Shown one piece after another: positions 13,745 through 14,657 of a DNA stretch of 14,657 nt. Source of the stretch: CALGLS01 sp047626155 (lineage in GTDB: Bacteria > Bacteroidota > Bacteroidia > Chitinophagales > Saprospiraceae); contig JBLHRR010000143.1 of the NCBI GenBank assembly GCA_047626155.1, forward strand, positions 1 through 14,657, read 5' to 3'. The first letter of the stretch is position 1; every line of letters starts with the position of its first letter. The translations under genes and the position numbers were made by a program. The notes beneath the pieces were generated by a model. It ran no database searches and was not told the origin of the DNA. It saw nothing but the letters and a program-made list of their open reading frames with translations.

Positions 13745-14657
13745 ATGAAAGCACGTTTAATAACACTACTTGCACTACTTTTAAGTTCTTCCTTCCTTTT
13801 TGCCCAAAAGGAAGTTAATGTTGCCATTAAATCTTCAGAAGCTCTTACGATCTCTGCTCGAAGTCAAGCGCTTGGAGAGGTTGCCGTTCGCAATTTAGTC
13901 GATTTAAATTCCAATGATATGGATTACAGTCCATTGGTTTACAAGGACGGATTGGTTTTTACGTCAACCCGGGTTTTCGAAGGAAAGAAGAAAGAGTGGT
14001 TCAAATCCTATAAAACGAAATTTTCTTACTTATTCTTTGCAAAAAGAGATGATCGAGGCCGATTCGGAAGTCCAGAGCCTTTGGAAGGTGCGATCAACGG
14101 AAGATACCACGAAGGAGCTGCTACCTTTAATAAAAAAGGGGATACTATGTTTTTTACCCGAAACAATAACAAAGGGAAAAACAAATTCGGTAAAGTAGAT
14201 TTGAAGATTTACACGGCAAAAGAAGTTGATGGGAATTGGGACAGCATAGAAGAAATTAAAAATATCAATGGTGATGGTTTTTCTAGTTGTCACCCAACTA
14301 TTTCAGAAGAGGGCTCTAAATTGTTTTTCGCCTCTAACCGAAATGGGGGTTATGGAGGAATGGATATCTATGTAAGTCATAAGGTAAATGGAGAATGGCA
14401 ATACCCGATTAACCTTGGCCCTGAGATCAATACCGATGACAATGAAATCTTTCCTTACGTTGATCAACAAAACAAATTATACTTTTCTTCAGATGGCCAC
14501 CATGGAAAAGGAGGTCTGGATATTTTTACAAGTGTTTGGATCGATTCAGAAGATGAAGAGGCCTGGGCGAAAGTCATCAACTTAGGTTTTCCTTTCAATT
14601 CTGTAAAAGATGACTTCGGTTTTTCTATCTATAATAATAGCCAGGAAGGTTTCTTTA
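13745..14657 (+). CDS. PD40 (WD40-like) beta-propeller envelope protein, probably OmpA family, 3' end missing
   Basis: The frame opens at the ATG at 13745 and stays open for 304 codons to the window edge. A-rich AAAAAAAGTTGAAA precedes the start. Residues 1-21 are a signal peptide (charged MKAR, hydrophobic LITLLALLLSSSFLF, ending AQ). PD40-type propeller blades follow: around 58-75 ('DYSPLVYKDGLVFTSTR'), 121-140 ('HEGAATFNKKGDTMFFTR'), 180-211 ('CHPTISEEGSKLFFASNR', 'GGYGGMDIYVS'), 234-263 ('EIFPYVDQQNKLYFSSDG', 'GKGGLDIFTS') and the start of another at 291. In Bacteroidota these blades typically precede a carboxypeptidase-regulatory segment and a C-terminal OmpA domain that holds peptidoglycan. 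Those parts lie outside the window, so membership is inferred. Some relatives belong to the type IX secretion and gliding machinery; nothing here tests that. Confidence 0.85.
   Translation, partial: MKARLITLLALLLSSSFLFAQKEVNVAIKSSEALTISARSQALGEVAVRNLVDLNSNDMDYSPLVYKDGLVFTSTRVFEGKKKEWFKSYKTKFSYLFFAKRDDRGRFGSPEPLEGAINGRYHEGAATFNKKGDTMFFTRNNNKGKNKFGKVDLKIYTAKEVDGNWDSIEEIKNINGDGFSSCHPTISEEGSKLFFASNRNGGYGGMDIYVSHKVNGEWQYPINLGPEINTDDNEIFPYVDQQNKLYFSSDGHHGKGGLDIFTSVWIDSEDEEAWAKVINLGFPFNSVKDDFGFSIYNNSQEGFF

Noticed and set aside
1..14657. CRISPR array, rRNA or tRNA gene
   Set aside because: No regularly spaced direct repeats, no conserved rRNA stretches and no cloverleaf-like segment were recognised by eye.

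Overview
The window looks like chromosomal DNA of a Bacteroidota bacterium, plausibly of the Saprospiria/Lewinella-Haliscomenobacter type. That assignment is an inference from gene content: a SusC-like outer-membrane beta-barrel receptor with a carboxypeptidase-like N-terminal domain, a lipoprotein TlpA-like thioredoxin, a PD40-repeat (OmpA-type) envelope protein, A-rich sequence instead of Shine-Dalgarno boxes before the starts, and AT-rich intergenic DNA. I see no rRNA, tRNA, CRISPR array, transposase or phage gene.

Layout. At the left edge (minus strand) is the N-terminus of formate-tetrahydrofolate ligase. A 338-base non-coding gap leads to a plus-strand secreted protein with two YceI-like domains (486-2471). 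It converges on a minus-strand TonB-dependent receptor (2666-5134), and a 140-base near-perfect long hairpin lies between the two stops. Further minus-strand genes follow to the right: a giant TIR-TPR-SDR fusion (5372-7927), a thioredoxin-like lipoprotein (8083-9417), a small Tudor-like protein (9528-10067), an M23 peptidase (10165-10995) and a dicarboxylate/amino-acid symporter (11387-12706). The right end turns to the plus strand: a short, probably truncated OmpA-family-like gene (12934-13533) and the start of a PD40-repeat envelope protein that runs off the window (13745-14657).

The six minus-strand genes are separated by gaps of roughly 100-390 bases, so they are better read as neighbours than as one operon. 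Many products are envelope proteins (receptor, lipoprotein, peptidoglycan peptidase, PD40 protein, YceI protein), which fits an ordinary Bacteroidota surface-maintenance neighbourhood.

The most unusual content is the single polypeptide that joins an N-terminal TIR domain, tetratricopeptide repeats, a long acidic low-complexity linker and an apparently intact YdfG-like short-chain dehydrogenase. Its TIR domain has Asp where the NAD-cleaving Glu is expected. The gene is bracketed by two directly oriented copies of the same palindromic, MITE-like element. The two copies differ by exactly 33 bases lying between 7-base direct repeats. Three further unrelated inverted-repeat elements (2487-2626, 11034-11376 and 13551-13673) make the intergenic DNA unusually rich in palindromes.
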